Shown here: positions 45,730 to 58,900 of the stretch, piece by piece
How the letters are laid out: every line of letters begins with the position of its first letter
Position numbering within the stretch: position 1 is the stretch's first letter
Assembly (NCBI RefSeq): GCF_030253575.1
Contig: NC_080564.1
Location: forward strand, 2,648,501-2,712,500
Source of the DNA: Rhododendron vialii
Lineage: Eukaryota; Streptophyta; Magnoliopsida; Ericales; Ericaceae
Direction of reading: 5' to 3'
Length of the DNA stretch: 64,000 nt
The notes under the pieces: generated by a model
Told to the model about the DNA's origin: nothing
The model's input: the letters and a program-made list of their open reading frames with translations, nothing else
Databases searched by the model: none
Translations under genes and position numbers: made by a program

Positions 45730-48700
45730 ATGGAAACGTACGGTACAGTTACTGGTAGCGACGGCGGTGGCGGTGGTACTACTGGTGTTGTACATAACAA
45801 CAACATGAACTTATCTTTCACCAATGCCGATGGCGCGGCGGTGTACAAGCCCGTGATTCCGCCGTCCTCCGCTCCGGCGACGCCTACACAGGCCTACCAA
45901 GCCGGTGGCAGTGGCAACGGCTCTGCTGTGGCGGCGACCGCCCCCACGGCGGGAGAACAGACCAAGCGGAAACGAGGGAGGCCTAGGAAGTACCCTGTTG
46001 ATGGTACCGTGACTCCACGCTTGGCACCACCTCCACAGCCACGGGCAGAGGCAGCGTTGTTGTCTCCTGCTCCGTTGGCAGCCGTTGCTCCTACGTCAGG
46101 TCCCGGGAAGAAGGCAAGGGGCAGGCCACGTGGTTCTGGGAATAAAATTAAACAGCATGGGAATAGACAGCATGTTGCTCCTCTGGTTAGCCAGGGTAGG
46201 CATCTAATTATACTAGCATGTCTCATTTATGCATATAGAGAAAGTCTCGAAACACAAGAAGTTGCACAACATGCTAACGTGGCACTGTTTCACTGGTCAT
46301 TCGGTAGATTGATGATTGTCAATTCGTAATGAAGCAATGCCACGTTGATATGTTGCGCATATTGTTGTAGGATGGCTCACTTGTATATGCAGCTATGTAC
46401 ACATTTTTCCATGTTCCTGACTCAATATCTTTAACTACTAAGAAATTTGATAGTTGGATCTCGTGGGAGAGTTTATCATTATTGTGTAGGATTTCCATAC
46501 GAGTATGTGTTGGGGTCGTGGTTTATGGGTGTTTTCCTTTTATGGTATCATGGTATGCGTTCAAAGTTGGGAAAAGATTGCAGTTTAAAAGTTTTCTTGT
46601 TAACTCTATTTCAGTTTATTTTGATTCAGCCTTATATGTGCTATATGTTTTTATGTCCCTTTCAATGATTTGTGTTGCTTGGAGAAGAAAAAAGAGAGTA
46701 AAGATAACAGTGGTAAAAATGGAATGAAACTTCATTTTCAAATTGCCGCCTTTTTGTTACATGCATCAGATAAGATTTCTCATTGCAATTGTTGTTTGAT
46801 TCTTGGTCTTCTCTTGTTGATACCCTTTTTGGACCTTTTTCGTTGAGAAGGAAAATAGGAACTCTTAACTCAAATTTAAGGTGTTAATTTTTATTTGTTA
46901 TCAGATAATTGCTGTAAACTTTAGGTAAAATTCTACGAGCTAATTTCATGTGCTCATGCACAAACCTAGGAGTCTCTTGAATCGATACTACAAATCGAAC
47001 ATTCTGCTTTAGTTGCAGCTGGGTTGCCACTAATGTTGTATTGAAGATCTAAAGGGAATATTGTTTTGCAGGTGCAGGGTGGTCACCAGGGGTTGGGTTT
47101 ATGCCACATGTCATCACAATTGCAGCTGGAGAGGTGGTCGTCAATCTCTCAGTTTTCCTCTGCTGTTTTTTGTGCCTATTTTACCCAATTCATGTTAGAA
47201 GTTTGTTTCAATAGGTTAAGGAAATACTATGTTGATAATCATGCAACTGGATGAAAGACTAGTTTTTTTCTGCTTCATGAGTTTATTGTTGTGTATCTCT
47301 CTATGTATCAGCAGTCAATTTCAATACCTTCTATAACAGGTAAAAAAATGGCACAGGGCGTGCACTACAAATAAACTCATAGAGTTTGTATACAAAACAT
47401 TTTGTAGTTCATGTTAGTAAGTGGTAACTTGGATAGGTCCTCTAATTCTCAATCCATGATTACGCCATCGCAGTTGGTAATTGGCGTGAGACTTGTTAGG
47501 ACTTAGCAGTCAGTTACTTAGAACCTTTGGTGTCATTGTTACAAATCTTTTCCACTGACGAGATGCTAAAGTTTGCATCGTATGTGCCCAATGTCTTTTC
47601 TGCTCAAATTTTTAGAAGGACAAGATGTCATAGATTGATTGATTAACTGAAGGCCAAATATTGTGATTACATAGTGAAATCAGGTAGAACACATCCTTCT
47701 GGTTTTCCGGAGTGGGGCTTAGTTGGTGAATTTTATTTGAAATCATTGTGGTTTAACTGGTGTTCAAGTGACAAAGTCTGACATTGCCTTCACTTAAAAT
47801 CATACTTATCAATTATACCTCGATTAAAACCTTTTCTTCTTAGCATTGGGTTTGTTTGATTCAATTATATCGTCTCAATGAGTTTATTTTCCTATACTAT
47901 TAATTTCCAATTTTGGAAACGTTACAGTTTGCTGAAGTAGTAAAAAAATATTCTGAGTGAGTTTTCTATACAGCTCCTTGAAAGCGCAAGAGCATATAAA
48001 TGTGAGGAGGGATTAAGTATTGGAAATTGGAATGACTCCTCCGATCAAGATCGTAGTTTTTAGCCATTTTAGGCTTCTACTCTTTGATTTCTCTTTTTTC
48101 TGGGTATTAATGGTCCGGGGTACTTAGTGCTTTCCCAACGGTTCAGAATTGTGAGAAGTTGGGTTAAGGGACAGGCTTGCTATGTGCAGGCGTGCGGGTG
48201 TTCTTCCAGAAAACCTAAACCCTAAGCTCAGCTTTGGGATTACATCAATATTAAGTTGCTCGTTCGTATGTACTGAGGATAAGTAAATCATTATTGTTAT
48301 GTTAGGGGTGTGAGATCAATATTGTTTAAACGGTTTTAATTGTTCGTACAATTAAGACTTAAGAGTAACTGGTAAGTACGTCCACATGCCTATTTTATGT
48401 CCATAAGGAGATGCTTTTTTGTCAATAATTCTCTTATGACCATACCTGCGTGTGTATCTTAATTTCTGATAAACGTGGAGTAAAGCTTGAATCCAATCAC
48501 CTCATGGAATGTGGAAATGCATTTATTGAATGTTGATCATGTTTCTAAGTAAGATTTTCCCTCCTGCTTAAGTACTTTGTGATTTGAACACTTGTACTCC
48601 CTCCTCTATTTTTTTTTTTTTGTTGTCCATTTTCGGAATTCAACTTTGAAGGAGATACGATAATTGCACCTATAAAGCCTCAACTTTCCCAAAATTGCCC

Positions 48701-51654
48701 TTCTTTTAAAATTGGTCAAAAGACAAGGGAAAACCGGAAAGGAAATTGTGGGTGACTTGGTTCATCAACTTTTCAACATATATAATCATTTTGGGACAAT
48801 CACTAGTCAAAACGTGAACAAACAGATATGGATGAAGGTATTGTTGTTGTATTCCGTTCGGTGGCTTAGCCAGAAATTTACGTCAGTGTGGCAACTGTTG
48901 AACGAAATCTTAAGGAAAAAATTGCAATAGACAATGACTAGATGGGAGACAAAAATCACCCTCAAAACAAGAACAAACCTACATGTCCTTTGGTTTGTCT
49001 TGCTTAGTTATTTAATCTTTGGAAAATAATTCATCTTTAATGACTTTTGTGCATTTAACTCAAAACGATTTATTTTTAATTTCTAGATGAGAAGAATCGA
49101 GAAAGGATCAAAATTTGCTCAGTGACCAATGAACAAATAATCAGCACACAAGCTCCCATGGTTGTATTTATGTCTAAAAAATACTTCTCATATTACTAAC
49201 CTACTTTGCTCTGTAGAAGAAAAGTTGATGTTTCAAATATTTGGCAAACTGTGATATAAGTATGTTAAAATTAAAGGCATGTATGAATTCAAGTTTTTTT
49301 TTTTTTTTAAATATAATAAAAACAAGAACCCCGCAGTGGGGGCACGTTCCCCCGGTGGGCCCGTGTTCCCTGCGCCACTGATTGCATTTGGCTTGCTCAA
49401 CCACCCTGCTCTTTGTACTTCCATTTGCTTATTTCATTGAACTTAAGATTACAAAAGGTAAATCTCTAATTTAGCATTTATTCTTCTGTTTGTCAGGATG
49501 TGTCTTCCAAAATAATGTCATTTTCTCAAAGTGGCTCACAAGCTATCAGCATTCTTTCAGCCAATGGTACCATATCTAATGTAACGCTCCGTCAAGCAGC
49601 AACATTGGGTGGAAGTGTAACGTATGAGGTGATATTCTTATACACTCGTCTATGATATCTTTCTTATAAATTATGTCCGGCAAGGGAGCTCATATCCAGC
49701 GTAGCATAGGATTATAGGAAGACTTTGAAGTCAAATCATTTCCTTGTGATGCATGAGAAAATTTAATTTATATGGACAAAATATGATCTCCATTATGATT
49801 AGGCAATTACTTCAAGATCACCTTTGAAATGCTAAAACAGCCAAAGTTTCAACTATTATTAAGCAATAGTCGAACCATTCACATGTTTGGAGAAAACGTG
49901 ATCGTTTGATATACATTTTGGTGCAAATCCCACTTATTTATTTCAATAGCATCATATTAATTAGATTTCTCCTTTATATTTCTCACTTCTCTTCTTTTTA
50001 CCTTGTTCAATTTCTATATGCCAAGCTATGGGGGTGGTGACCTGCCCTCTAGGTGACTTAGTTATCTTTGTGCCAATATTCACTGTTGAACTGTTGAACC
50101 ATGTCAATGTAACCTGATAACCATCTCTTTACTTCCTCTGTTCTCATTAATGGCATGATGTTCACACTTTAGTTCCCTTGGTTCTGTCCCTGTAACATAA
50201 GCTTTGTAATCAATGGAATGCATTTGACACCAAGGGATGGTTGGATTTACCTTGATCCTTCTTATAAAACTTGGTGAAAAAATATACCTCTTTTTAAGTT
50301 TGCAACATTTTTGTACAAGAGCATTCAGCAGAGGAGAGGATGCCTTCGGAGACTGTTAAAGGTTTCGCTTTTCTCTGATAACCTATGATCATGGGTCTCT
50401 TCGGAGAAGGTTTCTCAAGTGGCCATTGATTATTGTTACTCCATTTGTTGCTCTAGAGACTTCATAACTCATTCCTATTTTTGTTGGTGTATAATTGTTG
50501 AACCTGTTAAATTATTTTATATGCTCAAGCATACTTCTTAATGCATATTCAGGGACGCTTTGAGATCCTCTCTCTTTCTGGTTCATATATGGTCTCAGAA
50601 AGTGGTGGTCAGCGCAGCAGAACTGGTGGATTAAGTGTACTGTTGGCTGGTCCAGATGGTCGCGTCTTAGGTGGTGGTGTGGCAGGGCTTCTTACTGCAG
50701 CTGCTCCAGTGCAGGTTTGTTTTCTTTGAGTAAATCCTGTATTAGTTTCTTGCTTTCCAAGTCATGTAACTTGTCTTATGATTGTCCATGTAGTATCAAT
50801 TGATTTTCCTATCTGCACTTCAATAAGATGTGAAGATGCCGCCCTTTTAGGAAACTCTTAAAGTCTGTTTAGATGGAGTATATGGTGTACATAGACTGTT
50901 CCTTAGATTTTTCCCATTTGTGTGTAATCCGTTGTTATTTCTGGAAGAAAAAGGAGATTTGATTTCTGGACTTGGAATTCATATGGTCTTGCCTGTATGT
51001 TCCCTTCATGATTTTCTTCTTCTCCTCTTCCTTTAAAAGAATGTATTGTTTACTTGTTTCCAACTATGACGAAACCCGTTGACCTTTTGTCAGTAGCAAT
51101 CAGAAAAGTATGGATCCACCTTTTAGATCTTTTCTTTTGTAAAAACACCAAAAGCATGGCTGTCTCCTCTCTCATCTTCACCGCTCGATCAGCAGTAAAA
51201 AATGAGGAATCTCTCTCTTGAAACTCTCTGGGATTTTATTTGTTAACAGCTCCATGATTCTTCTTTTTAATTTTCCTTTTTCCCCCTTGATACCTTTGCT
51301 GCTCACATGAAGTCATGGTAGACTCTAATGATTCAACACCTCTATGATTCATGTAGTGCGCACCTTCTTGATATTATTAGTTTATCCTAAGGCAGTTGCA
51401 TTTGGTTCTGTTGCTTGCAGGTGGTTATAGGTTGTTTTCTTCCAGGTCAGGAGTTAAAACCACCAATCCAAGCAGAGCCTTTAGCTGCCGCTCCACCAAG
51501 GCTCAACCATGGAGCATCAGCCGCTGGAAGCCCAGCATCTCGCGGGACCCTGAGTGAGTCTTCTGGTGGCGGGCCTGGAAGCCCTCTTAATCAGAGTACC
51601 GGAGCTTACAATAATAACAATGCACAAAGCATGACTGCGTTCTCTTGGAAATAG
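45730..51654 (+). CDS. AHL: AT-hook motif nuclear-localized protein (AHL, PPC domain)
   Basis: Nuclear DNA-binding protein that binds AT-rich minor groove and acts in chromatin-based regulation of growth and flowering. Exons: 45730-46195, 47072-47133, 49497-49628, 50553-50714, 51421-51654; 1056 nt, 351 aa. Residues 1-78 are a low-complexity Gly/Ala/Pro-rich region. Two AT-hooks follow: RGRPRKYP at 82-89 and RGRPRGSGNK at 130-139. The PPC/DUF296 domain spans about 157-285: GVGFMPHVITIAAGEDVSSK, then SILSANGTISNVTLRQAATL, the conserved GRFEILSLSGSYMVSESGGQ, GPDGRVLGGGVAGLLTAAAP and VQVVIGCFLPG. The tail is Ser/Gly/Asn-rich and ends FSWK. Two hooks plus an intron-containing gene fit the type II, clade B members rather than the intronless one-hook clade. 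Which Arabidopsis AHL is the true orthologue cannot be told here. Intron 2 is 2.36 kb and holds transposon relics. Confidence 0.94.
48596..48700. repeat. Single Stowaway-like end in AHL intron 2
   Basis: TACTCCCTCCTCTATTTTTT resembles a Stowaway terminus, but no inverted partner was found downstream. Confidence 0.3.
49290..49385. mobile_element. hAT-like terminus in AHL intron 2
   Basis: Poly(T) followed by GGGGGCACGTTCCCCCGGTG and GGGCCCGTG, ending GCGCCACTG. It closely resembles 20150-20195 (GGGCCCGTGCCCCGGTG, GCCACTG), both with CAGTGGCG-type ends on the minus strand. Confidence 0.5.
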
Positions 51655-52090
51655 ACCAGCGACTGTTCAAAAAGTGGCTTTCGCCCCCTGAACGCATGAT
51701 TCATCCTAGTGTTACATAGTTGTGTAACTTATGGCTGGCCTTTGTGTTAGCATACTTTGCTACATTGTTATGTAGAAACCAATTTCTTCCTTTCCCCTTC
51801 CGGGTGACCCCGAGCTACTACATAACAGTAGTTAGATTGTGTTTTTAGATCAGTTTAGTAAGGTTGAGTTAGTTATATATTTCAATTGGACATCGCTTTG
51901 TGGTCATGTCAATCCTGGAATTCTAGTGGTTGTTCCCTGTTGTCGAAATTGTGACTGGTGTTTTGAGTTAGTTCGTTGTACTTTTCCTCTTTGAGTTTTG
52001 CTGAAGGTTGGTCGGCTTGTCAGTTGGTTTCTAACTTTTGATTTGGATGTGTGAGTACAGAAGCACCAATTGTTTTCAATTTATTCAATA
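51655..52090 (+). other. AHL 3' untranslated region and flank
   Basis: Follows the AHL stop codon. No clear poly(A) signal. T-rich with no open frame. Confidence 0.4.
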
Positions 52091-52099
52091 GAACTCCTC

Positions 52100-52370
52100 C
52101 GCAGTGGAATCTTTGTTGCATTGGGCAGTTGATCATTGCCATGGGAAAGCCTTCAAGACTGAATTGTACGAACACTTGTATTGGAAGCTGCAGTGTATTA
52201 CTATATCTGGATTGAAAGGAATGCTCGAAACCATATGGATGAAGCTGGGATTGTCATAGAAGGGGATGCTAGAGCTAGGATGAGCTCTTGGAGGGATATT
52301 CCTAATTCTACAGGAATGTTGCTTTTTAGAACCAGGACTGTTCCTCTGTCAAGTCTACATAGGGAAACTT
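52100..52370 (+). pseudogene. Relic of a LINE reverse-transcriptase ORF C-terminus
   Basis: Around 52130-52180 one frame reads WAVDHCHGKAFKTELYEHL; then, in a shifted frame, LEAAVYYYIWIERNARNHMD and ARARMSSWRDIPNSTGM. This resembles the region after the zf-RVT domain of plant non-LTR retrotransposon ORF2, which often has an A-VY-IW-ERN-R motif. It is broken by a frameshift and lacks the polymerase part. It lies between the convergent AHL and RRN3 genes. Confidence 0.5.
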
Positions 52371-52943
52371 TTTTTTTTCCAGAAATACATAGGGAAACTA
52401 TTGGCCGTATATGTTTTCAGTAGTTATTTCGGTGATCTAGTTGAATGTCTAGAATTTTGATTTCGTTTTGTTGAGTTCTGGGGAGTTTTGCTGAGTAACG
52501 GGGAGGTTGTTCCCCTGTTTCTCTTGGTTGTTTTGAGTTCTCTTTGGCAGTAAAATCCATGTTTAACACATTAGAAAAGGAGCACGAGGGAACATAGAAT
52601 ATTACTACTTGGGAAGTATTGCAATCAGAAGGGAAATCTGGTGCCTCCACATCCGATAACCAATGAATAATAATTATACAAGCATTGAACTCACAATTCT
52701 CCAACAGAGATTACATTTCTTGAGCTTAGTTTACCTATATATAACTGGAAAAACAAAAGGGGGCAAAAACATTTAGATGATTTCGAAGTTGAAATTACAG
52801 ATTACGCAGGAGAAACTCCAGCACACACTAGTTTTACACCTGCCCAGCATCTTGTATCTCTCAAGAGATGAGGAATTCGTCGGCAAATTGATGGACCATT
52901 TCCTTGGGTCCTTCTGCTACGAAGGTAAAAAGCCATTTGTGCA

Positions 52944-55900
52944 TCACAAGGATTCTGGACTCATGGACGGTCTGATTCTCGAGGGCATTTGCATAGCACC
53001 GCCTCGTAATTCACCTCCAAACCGATACTTCAACGAATTCTTGGGGGTGATGGACATTTTGTTCATTGAATAGTCAAACTCGTCAAGATCGATATCATGA
53101 TCCTCGTAACTCGCGGCCATTGCATCATCAACAACATTCTCCCCACTCCCACCTGTAAAATCCTCAAAAACATCCTCGTCACTGCTACCTTCTTCGTCAT
53201 CGTTATCGTAAGTAGTTCTAACCATTGACCAAAATACAAAGTTTGGACGGATGAACCTGCGTATAGTACCCAGAATGAGTTGTCAGGACATTTTAAAAAA
53301 AAAGAAGGCAAGGAGGAAAAAGTTAGAATTATACAGAAGCAAACGCAAGGTTATTAAATCATGATCTAAAAACTAGATAGCGTGGAAGTTGCTGAAAGAT
53401 GCAATAATCTGCTCCAGTCAGATTCTTAATTTGCTTCAACAAAACAAAATGTTGCTTCAACAAGGCAGATTCTTAATTTGTCTTCTCCGTAATTGGCTTA
53501 TTTTTGTCTCCAGTGTGTTTTTGTTTTTTGGCAAACACTATTACAAATCCTAACGAAATCTGAAAAACGTTCAAAAAAAAGAAAAGAGGGCTAATTAATA
53601 ATTATCCTATTTAGCAGACCTTTTTTTTTTACCATTCGGTCAATTTTTTTTACTTTGCTCATCCCTCTTGCCGAGACGAATCAGAAAAGCAACAAATTGA
53701 CCTGAAACTGAAAAGGTTCAAAAACAACAACCAAGCCAACTTGCAGATAGGCATGCCAAATATAAGCGGATTCAAACTTCTGGCCAGAAACCCCATCAAA
53801 AGACGTGTGAGAACAACTAAACATTGCTTGCATTCAGAGACCTTCCTTTAAAATGAGCAGTTTTCAACTACACGTAAACAACATTTAAAAAAAAACATTT
53901 GAAGGCAAAGCAAACATAAGTGAGAGAATTACCTGTCAGATTTTTTTAGCAAACATGGATCAAACGGGAAGAACATGTCGAGCCTTTCCATTCCACCAAA
54001 CGCTCTGGAAAGTTCTGATTCCAACAGATCGTTAAAGACAAAGGTCTCCGACACCATGAACAGGCGAGCTGCTTTTGCCTGCCGGAGAAATTCCCCCACT
54101 ATAGACGGTAGGCAAACCTATCGAGAAGACAATAAGTACAGATAAGACACTGTAGCTTGCACGAATGAGACCATACCAAGATGCAAATTACGTAATCATG
54201 AACATAAATGTGCTTGTACAGGTTTTCACAGCAATGAGGAATCCATCCATTTTGTAATTTAAAGGTCTGTGAGAAGAGATTGAATAGGGCGCTTCACCTT
54301 CAACGAGTTCAATGGATGTTTCAAGATTGCCTCTATTGGCATAAGGAAAAGTTGAGACTTTAGACGAGGAACATCCATTGCTGATCTCATACGGAAGCAT
54401 AACACGTACATGATGGCCTGCGAAACCGGAAGATGACATCAGAAAACGTGCAACTATTTCGAATTAAATAAAAACTTTACAATGTAACTAACATGTTAAC
54501 AATCAAATTCTGCAAAGTAAATCTGGTATAAAAACATTCAGGGTTCTTGCAATTATAAGAAGTTCTCACTGAGACCCAATTTCCAGTCATATTGAAATGA
54601 ACAGAAAAACCTGACTGTTTTATGCACCACCAACAGGAAAACCATATTGAGTGGAAAACACTACAATGGAATAAATTTTTCCCTTCTGACAGGCACAAGA
54701 TTGCAATCCCAATCAATGGATATCACATCATGAACAAGAACCAAGTACTATTCAACGTGTACACAGAACTCCATGGACGCCATCTGTGAATTTCAGCTCA
54801 GAAACCATACTATACACATTGCATAAACACAAAATCTTCAAAAACAAAATTGCATCTTTTTAAGAAGAAAGAGCGGCAGTATCTCTCCAAATATCCTCCA
54901 AAATCTTATGACACAAAGTTTATATTTTGCTTGCAGTTCATTACCTAGTTGTCAAACCATAACATACCTGGCATCCAGAATAGAAAACTCTGTGAGCTTC
55001 TGGGTTGATAGTACCATCCTGATTTTCACAATAATTCCAACACCAACCAACTAGCCTGAAAACCTCAAATATGGAAAACGGCAATTATCAGAAATCCACA
55101 TTCGCTTTCCCTTATTTGAAGGATGAACACAGAAATTCAAAGGCAAGGGAAAAAACTGGAACCTTTGCACCATCTTAACAACAAAAGAGACTGATAGAAA
55201 TTTTGCACGGGACAAATAACTAGCAAGATAAGCAACAGCACTCATCCTGCAGCAGAAGCAATAGAAGAATTAGCAACACCATAGACAAGCACAAAAACAA
55301 AAATGCAGAACTAATTAAATTCCAGTTATTCAAGCTCCAGATTTCGACTTCTAACATGGTTGCAGAAATCAATCAAAAAAAAAAAACACATGCAGGAAAT
55401 AACTGCATCACTGCATCAGAAACAGTCACAAAAACAAAGAATGACTGAAAGCAATTCACTGTAGAATTTGCCTGATGATTAGAGTCCTAGACTCTGTTCG
55501 TTTTGGGTCTCTAGATTCAACCCCTCTCTCAATGCAAGGTCCCCGATAAGTTTCTCTACAGTTAGTACGCTCATTTCTCTATCTATTTATCTCCACTCAT
55601 TACCCCAAAAACCTCCCTCAAAACCAAAACCAAACAAAGTAATGTTCCTGACAACCCCTTAAAACAAATATGTTGCCATCCACCAATGTCACATAGGTCT
55701 TGAGATGAATGAGGAAGAATGAGAATGCAAGCAAGCAAGCGCACTCACAGATCAGGGGCGAGGTACATCCATGGAACAATATGTTCATCAATATATTTAT
55801 CTCCTCTTTACATAGGTAGGTTCGTCCAAAGTCAATGGAATAGAATGTTTATCAAGCTCCAGTCACCACACAAAATCATAGTCCAATGATTATTAGTTTA

Positions 55901-58900
55901 TCACTCAATCAAAGCTGCTTGAAGCTCAGGTAAAAATTGATTGTTTGCACATTATAATTCGTAGAGCAATTTTTCTACAATAACAGCTGGTAAAAGCTTT
56001 AGAGGAAAATCCAATACACAATACATGTTTAAATTTTATCTCCCTTCGCCATTCTGATCTGCTGCAAGCCTCAAACCAATAGTGATTTGCCACTTAGATT
56101 TCTATCCTAATTTGGAACAGGAACTACCACATCTAGCTAGGAAACAGCATTATCTAAAGACCTTTTATGACTGTTGCCTACGCTAGCTTGCCTCTTGTGC
56201 TTGCTGAAAGAGTCAAAGTCGTGGAGTCTTCCCCAAAGGGCTCACAAGGAGTCCAATAGGACAACAAAGAGGAGCATGAAAGGGGCTCGATAGAGGGCAA
56301 GAATGAGATGCTCAGGTTCATGAGAAAGTGAATGAGTGAGCCATGCTACTGAAAGGAGTGATTATTCCCAACTGTTAAGACAGCTCCTTTTCCCCCAGAT
56401 CAATGAAGAAGGGATATGTCACTTCATTTTTTAGAAGAACCGGAAGCGAAGCGCCACGCCAGGGCGGGGGGATGGGAAAAGAAACAGCTCCAAGGAAAGA
56501 TGTGCCAACCTCAGGATTCATTACACCTGACCCCACAAGGTTACGAGACGTCCCCTCATTATCCTTCCACTAGGTCGGAATCAGAAGGTAAAGCATCATC
56601 ATAGATTGAGATCTCTTAAAACTCGAAATGTGATTAGATATAAAGAGTGCCACGACGTATGGCTTAGGCAGAACATATTTGTTTGCGAGTTTCTTAGTCC
56701 TGGAAATATTGTATTTCACCCCATGATCCCTTTTCCCATGTCGTGGAAGTGCAGCATTTTCGTTAGCTGGTCTGGAATAAGGTGTAGATATACCACAAGC
56801 TCGTGTCTATACAATCTTCATCTAAATTTACATGAACGATCCTACAAATCTCGATCAAAGTGGTTCTCCCTTGTGTTTAAGAGAATGGTCTGCCCAAGAA
56901 TGACCATTCTTAGCTTTCTAAGTTCGCAGACAATTATCGGCATAATGGTGGTTAATGAAGGCACACTTGAGGCAATTGCGTAGGGGATTGAGTGGGTATG
57001 GACACCATCCCTGTGCAGAAGGGCAGTTAACGGGGTTGACTCAATATCAATATCAATATGGCGACCACAAAAATCCAGATCAAAATCACAAAACGTATCT
57101 CACTGGTAAATTGGCACCATGCTATACAACAAGAAGGCAGAACCATAAAAGAACTAAATATTCTTATTCCTTACCTCTTAAAAGGGGGATAGGAACTGCT
57201 TAGAAAAATGCCTGCCAGAATATCCGCGAATCTCGTACCACAATTTTCAGGATCCAGTGAACAGGCATAGAACATTACAAACTGCAAAATGTAAATAAAC
57301 ATAGTTTAAATGAAAATATGGTAACTCATGCTGCTTCTCAAATGTGATGCCCAAAGATCCAGTTAATGTGATTAATACGATAGTTTATGCACACAAATCA
57401 TATCTAACATGACACCAGGAATGAGTACCTGAGAAAACTTTGACTTGTACGCACTCAAGACAGTAATCTGAAAGGACTCGAGTAAAGTTTCAAATACCTA
57501 ATTATGGCATAAATGAAAAGAGGAATATCAATCAGTTATCCAAGAAGACAAAATATCTCTATCAATTAACAGAATGATGTGCTTACTTTAGCCAAATGAC
57601 CATCTTTAGCACAAGTTTTGAGATGCTCAAACATAAGCACCAACATGCTATCTAATTTTTCCGCAGATGCATTCCCCCGAAAACTCCTCCCACTTGAATA
57701 TTCTCTTGGAAGCTGGGAAAGAGATATTGCATCAATGCAACAATGAAGGCCGAATATGAGGACAGGTTAGAGAAGCTCAGAAATTGTAAAAGCAGAAACT
57801 GAAACAAATTCGTCTTAAGATCCACTTTTTGCCAGAAAAATTAATGTTTACAGCACCCGCCAACAACAACTTATTTTTAACCCAAGAATACCAACATACC
57901 TGCTCACCCTCTTGATCAGCATCATCTAAAGTCTCTTCCACACCTTCTAGCTCCATTTCAAATATGCCTTTACCAGAATCATCCTGTAAAATATCCTCCC
58001 ATTCTATCTCCACCTGTAAGAAATACCCAAACGAGTTTAGGACTGATAAGTGCAACTCCTTACAGCAGAGTGTTTTACAAAAGATGTATTACAACTCACA
58101 TCCAAATCTATCAGCTTATCCACCACGGCTGCAAGCATCATGTCCCCAACAAGTTCTCCCATAACACTCCTCTCCAATCTTAACATGTTTTCTGCATATA
58201 TCACGATCATCTATAACAGCAGATGAGTACATAATCAGACAACTGTCACACAAATTGTTTACAAACTCTATTAAAAACATGAGCAGAAATGGTACGACTT
58301 TTTCTCAACAAGAAATGGTAGGATACGTACCGAATTGAGATATGCAAACATGCTGTAAGATGTGTCATCGTATCATAGGATTTTATTTCTATACAAAAAG
58401 GATACGGGGTGGGATACGTATAGTTTTTGGAAGGAGACGATATGAATCGTAGGATACATACCGTGCGTTTTTAACTATGAACCAGAGACATGCAACCCAA
58501 CTCCAATGTTTAAGGACAAGCTTGTCTATGCATCAAGCAAAGACACCTTACAAAGGTCATTACATGCCCCAATAAAAAGGTTCCATGAAAGTAAATAGTC
58601 AGCTTGTATAAATGCGTTCAGCTCATGGTACATGGATCCAAATTCGCGGGCGCATGATCAGGCCAATTATGACAGGAAACCAAAATCGGAGCATAAATAA
58701 CCATGAAATCAAGGATGACTGAAAAGTCCCCAATAGGTCAGATTCTATGTTTGGCTTAGATGATGAACAAGCCAAACAAGAGTGTCCACCAGCCACACAA
58801 TCTTTTAAATTATAATCGTGGTAAACTCTGATTGCTTGCTTTTGAGAAAATATACAATATGCCGGCAACATCCAATATGCTCGTAAAGTACAACAACAAT

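Noticed and set aside
48712..48930. 72-codon plus-strand frame in AHL intron 2
   Set aside because: No family resemblance and inside a well-supported intron.
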